From Terrabacter terrigena (GTDB lineage Bacteria; Actinomycetota; Actinomycetes; Actinomycetales; Dermatophilaceae): a DNA stretch of 64,000 bases. The DNA lies in NCBI RefSeq assembly GCF_042676085.1, contig NZ_JBHTKH010000011.1, positions 1-64,000 of the forward strand. The letters are read 5' to 3'. The first letter of the stretch is position 1; each line of letters opens with the position of its first letter. Positions 51,027 through 59,947 of this stretch are shown one piece after another. The notes beneath the pieces are model-generated. The model saw only the letters and a program-made list of their open reading frames with translations, ran no database searches and was not told where the DNA came from. The translations under genes were made by a program, and so were the position numbers.

Positions 51027-52145
51027 TCAGTTGCCCCAGCAGATCTTGGCGGCGTCGGCGGAGCTGATGCTGTCGACGCCATCGACCTTCTTGTCCGTCA
51101 CGAGGGCGACACCCGTGTTGTAGAAGTCGAGGCCGGGCGAGACCTTCGGCTTCTCACCGCCGCGGGCGATCTTGGCGATGGCCTCCATGCCGAGCGTCGC
51201 CATCTTCAGCGGGTACTGCTGCGCCGTGGCTCCGATGACGCCGTCGGTGACCGACTTGACGCCGGCGCAGCCGCCGTCGACCGAGACGATGAGGGCCGTC
51301 TTGCCCTGCGCCTTGAGAGCCGCGTTGGCACCGACCGCGGTCGGCTCGTTGATGGTGTAGACGAGGTTGATGTCGGGGTTCTTCGAGAGGCACTTCTCCA
51401 TGGCGGTGCGGCCGCCGTCCTCGGCGCCGTTGCCGGGCTCGTTGCAGACGATGGTGTAGTCACCGCCCTTGCCGCCCGTGTACTTGCCGGTCTTGTCCTC
51501 GTCGCCGTTCTTCTTGGGGTCCTTGACATCGATGCCCATGCCCTCGAGGAAGCCCTGGTCACGGTTGTAGTCGACCGACACGATCTTGTCGTTGAACAGG
51601 TCGAGGAGCGCGATCACGGCGGGCTTGCCCGCGAGCTGGCCGGCCGCCCACTGACCGTCGAGCTTGCCCGCGGCCCGGTTGTCGGTCGCGAAGGTGATGT
51701 CGACGGTGTCGGCAGGGTCGGGCGGCGTGTCGAGGGCGATGACGTAGAGGCCGGCGTCGCGGGCCTTCTTCATGGCGGCGTTGACGCCGTTGCTCATCGG
51801 CGTGATGAGCACGCCCTTGTCGCCGCGCGCGATGGCGTCCTCGATCGCCGTGATCTGGCCGGCGTCGTCGCCCTCCTGCTTGCCCGACGCCACGGTCAGG
51901 GTGACGTTGTTCTTGTCCGCGTCGGCCTTGGCGCCCTTCTGCATGGCGACGAAGAACGGGTTGGTCGAGTCCTTGGTGATGAGGGAGACACCGACCTTCT
52001 CGGCGCCGCCTCCACTGGCGCCGCTCGAGCCGCCGTCCGAGCTGCCGCAGGCAGCGGCGCCGAGAACCAGCGTGCCGGTGGCCATGGCGACGAGTGCGCG
52101 GCGACCAGCGAGCCGAGACGGGGTGAGGAAGGAGCTGCGGTGCAT
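51027..52145 (-). CDS. sugar-binding lipoprotein (periplasmic-binding family 4/ribose-fructose type)
   Basis: 372 residues. The signal has a lipobox (GAAACGSS). The mature part is the ribose-type binding fold: VGVSLITKDSTNPFFVAMQKGAKADADKNN, GVLITPMSNGVNAAMKKARDAGLYVIALDTPP and KTALIVSVDGGCAGVKSVTDGVIGATAQQYP. Two cysteines near 230 and 250 may form a disulfide. The ATG at 52145 has GAGAGG 8-9 bases upstream. It is first in the operon and controlled from the 52177-52225 region. Confidence 0.92.
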   Translation of the reverse strand: MHRSSFLTPSRLAGRRALVAMATGTLVLGAAACGSSDGGSSGASGGGAEKVGVSLITKDSTNPFFVAMQKGAKADADKNNVTLTVASGKQEGDDAGQITAIEDAIARGDKGVLITPMSNGVNAAMKKARDAGLYVIALDTPPDPADTVDITFATDNRAAGKLDGQWAAGQLAGKPAVIALLDLFNDKIVSVDYNRDQGFLEGMGIDVKDPKKNGDEDKTGKYTGGKGGDYTIVCNEPGNGAEDGGRTAMEKCLSKNPDINLVYTINEPTAVGANAALKAQGKTALIVSVDGGCAGVKSVTDGVIGATAQQYPLKMATLGMEAIAKIARGGEKPKVSPGLDFYNTGVALVTDKKVDGVDSISSADAAKICWGN

Positions 52146-52176
52146 GGCGTGGACCTCTCTGTCTGCCGTCGTCACA

Positions 52177-52225
52177 TGACAACGTTGTCAGGACGATGTA
52201 TAGAACGCTCTTGTGCTCACGTCAA
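52177..52225 (-). promoter_or_regulatory. strong promoter and perfect LacI-type operator
   Basis: On the minus strand, TTGACG (52225-52220) and TATACA (52202-52197) are 17 bases apart. A perfect 14-bp palindrome TGACAACGTTGTCA (52177-52190), with the CG centre typical of LacI operators, covers the transcript start. A weaker copy, GACAACGATGTC (52256-52267), lies in the first codons of the divergent regulator gene. Confidence 0.8.
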
Positions 52226-52247
52226 GGCATCCGCTACAAATCGCAAC

Positions 52248-53330
52248 GTGGATGAGACAACGATGTCCGAGGCGGGCTCAGGGCGAGGGGGTCGAGGCGC
52301 TGCGACCCGTGGGCACCTGGTGGCCCGAGCCACCATGAAGGACGTCGCGGCACTGGCGGGCGTCAGCCTCAAGACCGTCTCACGCGTCGTGAACCGTGAG
52401 TCCGGCGTCTCCTCGGCGGTGCGGGAGCGGGTCGAGCGGGCCGCCACCCGGCTGGACTACTCGCACAACGTCCACGCGAGCAACCTGCGCCGGGCGAGCG
52501 GCCGGACCGGCACCGTCGGGGCCCTGCTGCAGGACGTCAGCAACAGCTTCTCGGCAAGCCTGCTGCGCTCCCTCGAGGACGTCGCCCGCGCGCAGCAGAC
52601 AGCGGTGCTCGCGGCGAGCCTCGACGAGGAGGAGGGTCGCGAGATCGCCCTGGTCCGCGGCTTGGTCGCCCGCCGCGTCGACGGCCTCGTCCTCATGCCG
52701 GCGACGTCACGCCACGAGTACCTCGCCGCCGAGCTGCGGGCGGGTCTCCCCACCGTCTTCGTCGACCGCCGGCCCCACGGCGTCGACGCCGACTCGGTCA
52801 CGGTGGACAACGTCCTGGGCTCGCGGCACGCGGTGGAACACCTCATCGCGCACGGCCACCGCCGCATCGCGGTGCTGCTCGACCTCGCGACGATCCAGAC
52901 CGCCGAGGACCGCCTACGCGGCTACCGGCAGGCCATGGCAGCGGCCGGCATCCCCGTCGACGAGCGCGTGGAGGTCAGCGACCTCCGCACCTCCGAGGCC
53001 GCCGAGCACGCGGTGCACGCGTTCTACCGCGGCGGGCTGGTGCCGACGGCGATCTTCGCCGGGCGCAACGACCTCGCCATCGGCGCGGTGCGCGCGCTGC
53101 GGTCCCTGGGGCTCAGCCACGATGTGGCCGTCATCGGCTTCGACGACTTTCCCCTCGCCGACCTCCTCGAGCCGGCGCTCACCGTGGTGCGCCAGAACGT
53201 CGGTCAGATCGGCGCCGAGGTCGGCCGGCTGCTCTTCTCCCGTATCGCAGGTGACACCTCGCCGCCCCGGCACGTCGTCATCGAGCCGACGCTCGTCGTG
53301 CGCGGGTCGGGTGAGATCCGCCCGTCGTGA
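52248..53330 (+). CDS. LacI-family repressor of the adjacent sugar operon
   Basis: 360 residues (345 from the alternative ATG at 52263). The HTH is MKDVAALAGVSLKTVSRVVNRESGVSSAVRERVERAA with the hinge helix following (LRRASGRTGTVGALLQD). The sugar-binding core has DGLVLMPATSRHEYL, FVDRRPHGVDADSVTVDNVLGSRHAVEHLIAHGHRRIAVL and FAGRNDLAIGAVRAL...VAVIGFDDFPLADLL. The GTG at 52248 lies 6 bases after ACAAAT, so a leaderless start is likely. Divergent from the ABC operon and presumably binding the 52177-52190 palindrome. Confidence 0.9.
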   Translation: MDETTMSEAGSGRGGRGAATRGHLVARATMKDVAALAGVSLKTVSRVVNRESGVSSAVRERVERAATRLDYSHNVHASNLRRASGRTGTVGALLQDVSNSFSASLLRSLEDVARAQQTAVLAASLDEEEGREIALVRGLVARRVDGLVLMPATSRHEYLAAELRAGLPTVFVDRRPHGVDADSVTVDNVLGSRHAVEHLIAHGHRRIAVLLDLATIQTAEDRLRGYRQAMAAAGIPVDERVEVSDLRTSEAAEHAVHAFYRGGLVPTAIFAGRNDLAIGAVRALRSLGLSHDVAVIGFDDFPLADLLEPALTVVRQNVGQIGAEVGRLLFSRIAGDTSPPRHVVIEPTLVVRGSGEIRPS

Positions 53331-53342
53331 CGCGGCCGGGCG

Positions 53343-54974
53343 TCACCGCGGGCGCAGGCGCCACCGCAGTCGCGCCTGCTGGCCCGGCCGCAACTGTGCT
53401 GCCCGGGTGACGGCCCCTGGGGTCAGCACGGCGACGACCGGGTAGCCGCCGGTGACCGGGTGGTCGGCGAGGAAGACGACCGGCTCACCTCCCGGCGGCA
53501 CCTGCACGGCCCCGACGACCATCCCCTCGCTGGGGAGCTCCGTCTCCGCGTATGCCGCCTGGCGCTGGATCGCCTTTCCCTCCAGTCTGATTCCCACGCG
53601 GTTGCTGCGTGCCGAAACCGTGCGCACGTCACCTTCGAGGTCGTCGAGGTGGCACCAGTCGGCCCTCGGTCCGGGGTCGATGTCGAGCACCACGGGCCCG
53701 TCGCCCGGCACGGGCTGCGGGGCGACGTCGACCACCGGGAACGCCCGCGGTGCGGGGCCCACCGGCAGCACGTCGCCGACCTTCGGCACCGGCGGCCCGA
53801 CACCCGAGAGCGTGTCGGTCGACCGCGAGCCGAGCACCGGCGGCACCGCGATGCCGCCGCGGACGGCGAGCCAGGTGCGCAGCCCCGCCGCCGGTGCGCC
53901 CAGGGTGAGCAGCTGTCCGTCGGCGAGCGGCACAGGCGCAGCGTGCGCCACCGGCCGGCCGTCGACGTCGGCCGGACAGGGTGCTCCGGTCAGGGCCACG
54001 AGCAGGTCGCCGCGGGCGCGGACTGCGAGGCCGCCGAACGTGACCTCGAGCGACGCCGGCGGCGACCCGCCGTCGTCACCGCCGAGCAGGTGCCCGACGA
54101 GCCGCAGCCCGAGCCCGTACGCCGCCGGGTCGGCCGAGCCCGACCGTCCCACTCCCGCGTCGGCGAGGCCAGGTCGGCCGGCGTCCTCGACGAGGGTGAG
54201 CGGACCCGTCGCGACCACCTCCAGGCCTCGCCCAGTCCCAGTCGGGTGACTCGCGCGCCCCGTCCCTGACGGCGTGGCTGCTGTCGCTACCCGGGCTGTC
54301 GAAGGGGGTGCGGTGCGGGCGTCGGCGTCGACGAACCACACCGTCATGCCCGGGGTGAGCAGGGCAGGCGGCTGCCGGTCGACATCCCAGAGGACGGCAT
54401 CGGTGGAACCCAGCAGCTGCCAGCCTCCCGGCGAGTCCTGCGGGTAGATGCCGCTGAACTCCCCTGCGAGAGCGACGGACCCGGCGGGCACCCGGGTGCG
54501 GGGATCGGGGCGGCGTGGCACCCTCAGGCGCGGGTCGCCGTCGACGAGGTAGGCGAACCCCGGCGCGAAGCCACCGAAGCCGACGCGCCAGGGTGTGCCC
54601 GTGTGGGCCTCGACCACCGCGCCACGGGACAGCCCGGTGAGCCGGGCGACCTCGTCGAGGTCTGCACCGTCGTAGCGGACGGCAACCTCGACCGCGTCGC
54701 CGTCGCCCGGGCCGAGGGCGAGGTCCAGGTGGGCGGCGAGCTCCAGGCAGGCGCGTCCCACCTCGTCCCGACGCCGGGCGTCGCGCAGGACGACGAGCAC
54801 GGTGCGGGCTCCGACGACGACGTGCTCGAGAGCCGTCCCGATCGCCGTCTCGTCGCCCGCCGGCGAGACAGCGGCCGCCAGTCCGGTGCGCAGCGCCAGG
54901 GCCGCGTCGGTGTCGGCCACCTCGACGAGCAGGGCCGACGCACCCATCGGGAGCAGTCGCGCCTCCATCGTCAT
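53343..54974 (-). CDS. fused 5-oxoprolinase subunits B and C (KipI-KipA)
   Basis: 543 residues. Residues 1-215 are PxpB/KipI-like: SALLVEVADTDAALALRTGLAA, TVLVVLRDARRRDEVGRACLE, WRVGFGGFAPGFAYL and YPQDSPGGWQLLG. Residues 240-540 are PxpC/KipA-like: GPLTLVEDAGRPGLADAGVGRSGSADPAAYGLGLRLVGH, GAPCPADVDG, SNRVGIRLEG and LADHPVTGGYPVVAVL. With PxpA they hydrolyse 5-oxoproline to glutamate using ATP. In E. coli they are separate proteins; here they are one chain. The ATG lies 8 bases after the pxpA stop. Confidence 0.9.
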   Translation of the reverse strand: MTMEARLLPMGASALLVEVADTDAALALRTGLAAAVSPAGDETAIGTALEHVVVGARTVLVVLRDARRRDEVGRACLELAAHLDLALGPGDGDAVEVAVRYDGADLDEVARLTGLSRGAVVEAHTGTPWRVGFGGFAPGFAYLVDGDPRLRVPRRPDPRTRVPAGSVALAGEFSGIYPQDSPGGWQLLGSTDAVLWDVDRQPPALLTPGMTVWFVDADARTAPPSTARVATAATPSGTGRASHPTGTGRGLEVVATGPLTLVEDAGRPGLADAGVGRSGSADPAAYGLGLRLVGHLLGGDDGGSPPASLEVTFGGLAVRARGDLLVALTGAPCPADVDGRPVAHAAPVPLADGQLLTLGAPAAGLRTWLAVRGGIAVPPVLGSRSTDTLSGVGPPVPKVGDVLPVGPAPRAFPVVDVAPQPVPGDGPVVLDIDPGPRADWCHLDDLEGDVRTVSARSNRVGIRLEGKAIQRQAAYAETELPSEGMVVGAVQVPPGGEPVVFLADHPVTGGYPVVAVLTPGAVTRAAQLRPGQQARLRWRLRPR

Positions 54975-54982
54975 CGCCCCGG

Positions 54983-55741
54983 TCAGCCTGCGAACGCGCG
55001 GATCTCGACACCGGCGGCCTCGAGCTCCCGCCGGACCGCGCGTGCCATCTCGACGGCGCCCGGGGTGTCGCCGTGGATGCACACCGACTCGGCCCGCACC
55101 TCGACGTCGGTGCCGTCGACAGCCGTGACGACGCCCTCGAGTGCCAGCCGCCTGACCCTGGCGGCCACCTCCTCGGCGCCGTGCAGCACCGCCCCCGGCT
55201 CGGTGCGGGGGACCAGACGCCCGTCGGGCAGGTAGGCCCGGTCGGCGAACGCCTCGCTGACGGCGCGCAGCCCGGCGGCCATGGCCCGGGCGAGCACCAC
55301 GCTCCCGGGCAGCCCGAGGATCGGCAGCGAGGTGTCGACGGCCACCACGGCGTCGACCACCGCCTGGGCCTGGGCCTCGTGGTGGACGATCGCGTTGTAG
55401 AGCGCGCCGTGCGGCTTGACGTAGGCGACCCTCGTGCCCGCCACGTGGGCCATGGCCGACAGGGCACCCAGCTGGTAGATGACGTCGGCGGCGAGGGCGT
55501 CCGGCGGCACGTCGACGAAGCGCCGCCCGAAGCCGGCGAGATCGCGGTAGCCGACCTGCGCCCCGACGACGACACCCCGCTCGGCGGCATACGCACACGT
55601 CGTGCGCAGGGTGAGCGGGTCGCCGGCGTGGAAGCCGCACGCGACGTTCGCGCTCGTGACGACGTCGAGCACGGCAGCGTCGTCGCCCAGGGTCCACACC
55701 CCGAAGGACTCGCCGACGTCGGCGTTGAGGTCGAGGTGCAT
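54983..55741 (-). CDS. pxpA: 5-oxoprolinase subunit A (LamB/YcsF family)
   Basis: 252 residues. The family blocks are LDLNADVGESFGVWTLGDDAAVLDVVTSANVACGFHAGDP, VGAQVGYRDLAGFGRR, VAYVKPHGALYNAIV and ESVCIHGDTPGAVEMA. Catalytic His and Asp residues lie in the FHAGDP and HGD motifs. It forms the 5-oxoprolinase with the fused PxpB-PxpC encoded downstream, disposing of a damage product of glutamine and glutathione-type compounds. AGGA lies about 6 bases before the ATG. Confidence 0.95.
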   Translation of the reverse strand: MHLDLNADVGESFGVWTLGDDAAVLDVVTSANVACGFHAGDPLTLRTTCAYAAERGVVVGAQVGYRDLAGFGRRFVDVPPDALAADVIYQLGALSAMAHVAGTRVAYVKPHGALYNAIVHHEAQAQAVVDAVVAVDTSLPILGLPGSVVLARAMAAGLRAVSEAFADRAYLPDGRLVPRTEPGAVLHGAEEVAARVRRLALEGVVTAVDGTDVEVRAESVCIHGDTPGAVEMARAVRRELEAAGVEIRAFAG

Positions 55742-55794
55742 GCCTCGATCCTGCCGGGACGGAGGGCGATCGGGCCACCGTTGCCGCGGAGCGT

Positions 55795-57165
55795 CTAGCC
55801 CAGTCCGCCGTAGAAGTCGGGCAGTCGCCGGCCGTACTCGGCGAGCAGCTCGCGCGCCACCGTGACGGAGTCGACGAGAGGGTGGAGCGCAAAGGCTTGC
55901 ACCGCAAGCGATCTCGACTGCTCGGTGGCGGCACGGATGACGATCTCGTCGACCGCCTTGACCTGCTGCACGAGTCCGAGGGCGTGGCCGGGCAGCGGGC
56001 TCACCCGCACCGGCACCGGCCCGGCCGCGTCGACCGTGCACGGCACCTCGACGACGGCGTCGTCCCGCAGGCCGGCGACGGCCCCGTCGTTGCGCACGTT
56101 GAGGATCAGCCTCGCCGGCTCGTCGCGGGCGATCGCGGCCATCAGCGCGAGCGCGACCCCTTCGTAGCCGCCGCCCTCGACGTCGGCCTCGGAGCGCTCG
56201 TGGGAGTCACCGTCGCCGTTCCCGCGGGTCTCCTGCATGTAGGTCGCATTGCGTTCGCGGCGCACGGCGTCCCAGCGCTCCCACGCCTCGCCCGGCGCTC
56301 GGGCGACCGCGCCGTAGAACTCGGCCTGCTGCGCGACGAGGTACTCGCCACGGGTCTGGGCGGCCGAGGCGATCTGGGCGACGGCGTCGCGGGTGAAGTA
56401 GTAGTAGAAGAGGTACTCGTTCGGGAGCGACCCGAGGCCGCGCAGCCACTCGGTGCCGAAGAGGTGTCCCTCCTCGATCGCGCTGAGCGCCGCGTCGTTC
56501 TCGAGCAGGCTCGGCAGCAGGTCACATCCGTCGTGGCGCAGCCCGGTGAGCCAGCCGAGGTGGTTGAGCCCGGCATAGTCGATCTCGAGGTCGTCCAGGT
56601 CGTGCCACAGCGCACCCGCGGCGCGCTTGGCGAGGCCGAGCGGGGAGTCGCAGATGCCGACGACGCGGCCGCCCAGCACCGACTGCATCGCCTGGGTGAC
56701 GAGGCCGGCAGGGTTGGTGAAGTTGATGACCCACGCGTCGGGGGCCAGGCGGCGTACGCGGCGGGCGACGTCGAGCGCGACCGGCACGGTGCGCAGGCCG
56801 TAGCCGACGCCGCCGGGGCCGGTGGTCTCCTGACCGAGCAGGCCCATGTCGAGGGCGATGCGCTCGTCGGCGGTGCGTCCTGCGAGGCCACCCACCCGCA
56901 TCGCCGAGAAGACGAAGTCGGCAGCCTCGAGCGCACTGTCGAGGTCCGTCGTGGCCGTGACCGTCGGCGGTGTCCGCGAGTCGGGGTGCGCACCGAGGTG
57001 TGCCTGCGCCTGCGCGCTGAGGACGTGCCCCATGACGTCGAGCCGCGAGACGTCGGTGTCGTGCAGGACGACCTCGGTGACCCGCCGCCGGGCGGTGTCG
57101 CGCAGCAGCGCCCCGTGCACGAGCGGCACGCGGAAACCGCCGCCACCGAGAATGACCAGCTTCAT
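55795..57165 (-). CDS. family 4 glycoside hydrolase (6-phospho-beta-glucosidase-like)
   Basis: 456 residues. The NAD site is KLVILGGGGFRVPLV; the metal Cys and neighbouring Asn are in VVGICDSPLGLAKR, and the catalytic/metal His is in IDYAGLNHLGWLTGLR. VINFTNPAGLVTQAMQ is the hallmark of GH4. The enzyme cleaves glycosides through NAD oxidation and needs a divalent metal. GH4 members usually act on 6-phosphosugars from PTS uptake, but no PTS gene is nearby, so the substrate is open. GAGGG lies before the ATG. Confidence 0.9.
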   Translation of the reverse strand: MKLVILGGGGFRVPLVHGALLRDTARRRVTEVVLHDTDVSRLDVMGHVLSAQAQAHLGAHPDSRTPPTVTATTDLDSALEAADFVFSAMRVGGLAGRTADERIALDMGLLGQETTGPGGVGYGLRTVPVALDVARRVRRLAPDAWVINFTNPAGLVTQAMQSVLGGRVVGICDSPLGLAKRAAGALWHDLDDLEIDYAGLNHLGWLTGLRHDGCDLLPSLLENDAALSAIEEGHLFGTEWLRGLGSLPNEYLFYYYFTRDAVAQIASAAQTRGEYLVAQQAEFYGAVARAPGEAWERWDAVRRERNATYMQETRGNGDGDSHERSEADVEGGGYEGVALALMAAIARDEPARLILNVRNDGAVAGLRDDAVVEVPCTVDAAGPVPVRVSPLPGHALGLVQQVKAVDEIVIRAATEQSRSLAVQAFALHPLVDSVTVARELLAEYGRRLPDFYGGLG

Positions 57166-57229
57166 GGCTGCACCACCCTCGGAACCGTACCAACCCGCGA
57201 GCCCCGCGCCAGTTCTGGCGCGCTCGGAC

Positions 57230-58258
57230 TCAGTCGTGACCCGGATAGGCGTGCACGACCGCCCCGGCGAGCCTGGGGACGGCGCGGACGAGCTCCTGCT
57301 CGGCACGGTGGGCGACGGCATGGGCGTCGGTCAGCGACAGGCGCGCCGGCACGTCGAGCTCGGCGTCGGCATGGACCTCGTGCCCGATCCACCGCATGCG
57401 CACCCGACGCACGGACAGGACGGCCGGGTCGGAGGCCAGCACCTGCTCCGCCCGCACGACGAGCTCGGGATCGACGCCGTCCATGAGCCGGCGGAAGACG
57501 TCGCGGGCGGCGGCGCGCAGCACCAGCACGATCGCGACCGTGATGACGAGCCCGATCGCAGGGTCGGCCCAGCCCCAGCCCAACGCGACGCCGCCTGCCC
57601 CGACGACGACGGCGAGGGAGGTGAGTCCGTCGGTCCTGGCGTGGTGCCCGTCGGCGACGAGGGCGGCCGAGCCGATGGCCCGCCCCTCCCGGATGCGGTG
57701 GCTCGCGACGAGCTCGTTGCCGATGAAGCCGAGCAGCCCGGCCACGGCGACCCAGCCGAGGTTCTGCACCGGCGCGGGATCGGCCAGGCGGCGTACAGCC
57801 TCCCATCCCGCCACGACCGCCGACACCGCGATCATCGCGATGACGAAGAGGCCGGCAAGGTCCTCGGCTCGGCCGTAGCCGTAGGTGTAGCGACGGGTCG
57901 CTGCGCGGCGCCCGATGACGAACGCGATCCACAACGGCACGGCGGTGAGCGCATCGGAGAAGTTGTGGATCGTGTCGGCCAGCAGCGCGACCGAGCCGGA
58001 GACCACGACGACCGCCAGCTGCAGCACTGCCGTGACGCCGAGGCCGACGAGACCCACCTTGACGGCACGGATGCCTCGCGCGCTCGACTCCAGCGGCGCG
58101 TCGATGGAGTCCGCCGCGTCGTGGGAGTGCGGCGTGACGGCGTGCCGCAGGCGGCCGAGCCATCCGCTGCCGTGCTCGTGGCCGTGGTCGCGCTCGTCAT
58201 CGTGGCTGTGGCTGTGGCTGTGCTGATGGTCGTGCTGGGTGTGGAGGTGCTCCGGCAT
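57230..58258 (-). CDS. cation diffusion facilitator (metal exporter)
   Basis: 342 residues. The N-terminus is His/Asp-rich (QHDHQHSHSHSHDDERDHGHEHG), a cytoplasmic metal-binding extension. Six membrane helices follow with the paired transport sites LLADTIHNFSDAL and LVADGHHARTDGL (D-x3-D/H-x3-D patterns of CDF proteins), then a C-terminal cytoplasmic domain. It exports zinc, cobalt or a similar ion. The ATG at 58258 lies 6 bases after TAAGGT, so it is probably leaderless. Divergent from an ArsR regulator with a shared operator. Confidence 0.93.
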   Translation of the reverse strand: MPEHLHTQHDHQHSHSHSHDDERDHGHEHGSGWLGRLRHAVTPHSHDAADSIDAPLESSARGIRAVKVGLVGLGVTAVLQLAVVVVSGSVALLADTIHNFSDALTAVPLWIAFVIGRRAATRRYTYGYGRAEDLAGLFVIAMIAVSAVVAGWEAVRRLADPAPVQNLGWVAVAGLLGFIGNELVASHRIREGRAIGSAALVADGHHARTDGLTSLAVVVGAGGVALGWGWADPAIGLVITVAIVLVLRAAARDVFRRLMDGVDPELVVRAEQVLASDPAVLSVRRVRMRWIGHEVHADAELDVPARLSLTDAHAVAHRAEQELVRAVPRLAGAVVHAYPGHD

Positions 58259-58264
58259 CCCCAC

Positions 58265-58305
58265 ACCTTATCTGCATAGTTGCGAAGGTAGTCAGGCAGT
58301 AGGGT
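58265..58305. promoter_or_regulatory. shared metal-responsive control region
   Basis: TAAGGT on the minus strand (58270-58265) and TAGGGT on the plus strand (58300-58305) each end 6 bases before their start codons. Between them, GCATAGTTGC (58274-58283) is an imperfect repeat like SmtB/ArsR operators and would block both promoters. Confidence 0.55.
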
Positions 58306-58311
58306 CCACGT

Positions 58312-58698
58312 GTGCACGACGCGATGCCCGACCTGTCCATGCCCGCGGACGAGCAGGCCGACCTCGCGGCCGAGACCTTCCGGCTGCTCTCCGACCCGAC
58401 CCGCATCAAGCTGCTCTGGGCCCTCCTGCAGGGCGAGTCGTCGGTCAACTGCCTCGCCGAGCTCGCCGGCGTCAGCCCCACCTCGGTCAGCCAGCACCTG
58501 GCCAAGCTGCGGCTCGCCGGGCTGGTGCGCGGCCGGCGCGAGGGCACGTTCGTCTACTACACGGCCGCCGACACCCACGTGCACGCCCTGCTCGCCGAGG
58601 CCCTGTCCCACGCCGACCACGCCGACGCCGAGCTCGGGCCCGAGAGCGAGCACGACCACCACCTCCCGTCCGTCGCGCGCGGGACGAAACGCGCGTGA
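58312..58698 (+). CDS. ArsR/SmtB metal-sensing repressor
   Basis: 128 residues. The winged helix is AETFRLLSDPTRIKLLWALLQGESSVNCLAELAGVSPTSVSQHLAKLRLAGLVRGRREGTFVYYTA. Metal ligands are suggested by the C-terminal helix and tail: HVHALLAEALSHADHADAE and SEHDHHLP, a His-rich alpha-5 site as in CzrA/NmtR. It should release DNA on binding zinc, nickel or cobalt and de-repress the CDF exporter. GTG lies 6 bases after TAGGGT and has no Shine-Dalgarno; leaderless. Confidence 0.92.
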   Translation: MHDAMPDLSMPADEQADLAAETFRLLSDPTRIKLLWALLQGESSVNCLAELAGVSPTSVSQHLAKLRLAGLVRGRREGTFVYYTAADTHVHALLAEALSHADHADAELGPESEHDHHLPSVARGTKRA

Positions 58699-58776
58699 CC
58701 GACGAGTCGGGCGGCATACGCGAAGCAACCCGGGAAACCCGGTGAGTCGCGAACGCACGTGCGGGATCATGGGCGC

Positions 58777-59898
58777 GTGGCCCACCGACAGTCGTTCGAC
58801 CCGCTGGCGTCGCGTCGCACCGACGACGACCCGCCGCTCGACGTGTTCGTGTGGGGGACCGTCTTCCTCGACATGATCTTCGCGGGGATGCCGAGCGCTC
58901 CCAAGCCGGGCACGGAGGTGTGGGCCGAAGGCCTGGCCTCGTGCCCCGGCGGCATCGCGAACCTCGCCGTCGCGACGCGCCGGCTCGGCCTGCGCACCGG
59001 GCTGGCCGCCGCCTTCAGCGACGACGACTACGGCGACTTCTGCTGGCGCACCCTCGAGCAGCAGGAGGGCATCGACCTCGGCCACAGCCGCCGCTTCGCC
59101 GACTGGCACAGCCCGGTCACGGTCTCGATGTCGGTCGACCGCGACCGCAGCATGGTCTCGCACGGCCACCCCTCGCCCGTGCCGGCGAGCGAGCTCATCG
59201 GCACGCCGCCGCGATCGCGCGCCGTCATGGTCGACCTCGCAGAGGACGAGGCCTTCGGCCCGAGCGGACCGACCTGGGTCGACCAGGCCCGTGAGAACGG
59301 GTCGCTCGTCTTCGCCGACGTCGGCTGGGACCCCAAGGAGCAGTGGTCGCCGCACGTGCTCGAACGGCTCGACCGCTGCGACGTCTTCATGCCCAACGCC
59401 GTCGAGGCGATGGCCTACACCGGCACGAGCACACCGGTCGAGGCCGTCTACGCCCTCGCCGACCGGGTGCCGGTCGCGATCGTCACCGTCGGCTCCGACG
59501 GCGCCCTCGGCATCGATGCCCGCACCGGTGAGGAGGCCCGGGTGCCCTCGCTCCGGGTGCACGAGGTCGACCCGACCGGCGCCGGCGACGTCTTCGGGGC
59601 GGCCCTGCTCGTCGGCACGCTCGCCGGGTGGCCGCTCGAGCAACGCATGACGTTCGCGAGCCTGTGCGCCGGACTGGCGCTTCAGCAGTACGGCGGGTCG
59701 CTCGCCGCGCCCGGCTGGGGTGACCTCGCCGACTGGTGGACCGCGCTCGTCAGCGACACGAGCGGCGACGCGTACCACCGCTCGCTGCGGCGACGCTTCG
59801 CCTTCCTCGACGAGATCGTGCCCCGGGTCCCCGTGCTCGCCTGCCGACGCGCGACGGCCACGATCGCCAGGCGCGCCGACGTCCAGGACCTCGACTGA
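58777..59898 (+). CDS. PfkB-family sugar kinase
   Basis: 373 residues. The N-terminal PfkB motif is CPGGIANLAVATRRLGLRTGLAAAFSDDDYGDF. The C-terminal catalytic motif DPTGAGDVFGAALLVG (anion hole and catalytic Asp) is complete. A nucleotide region reads VAIVTVGSDGALGID. It phosphorylates a sugar or nucleoside; adjacency does not fix which. A possible partner is the ribose/fructose-type importer at 49-52 kb. GTG at 58777 follows GATCAT by 7 bases; another GTG at 58759 is possible. Confidence 0.85.
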   Translation: MAHRQSFDPLASRRTDDDPPLDVFVWGTVFLDMIFAGMPSAPKPGTEVWAEGLASCPGGIANLAVATRRLGLRTGLAAAFSDDDYGDFCWRTLEQQEGIDLGHSRRFADWHSPVTVSMSVDRDRSMVSHGHPSPVPASELIGTPPRSRAVMVDLAEDEAFGPSGPTWVDQARENGSLVFADVGWDPKEQWSPHVLERLDRCDVFMPNAVEAMAYTGTSTPVEAVYALADRVPVAIVTVGSDGALGIDARTGEEARVPSLRVHEVDPTGAGDVFGAALLVGTLAGWPLEQRMTFASLCAGLALQQYGGSLAAPGWGDLADWWTALVSDTSGDAYHRSLRRRFAFLDEIVPRVPVLACRRATATIARRADVQDLD

Positions 59899-59947
59899 AG
59901 GGGGTCACACCCACCCCGTCGACCGTGCGGGCGGCAGGATGGGGCGC

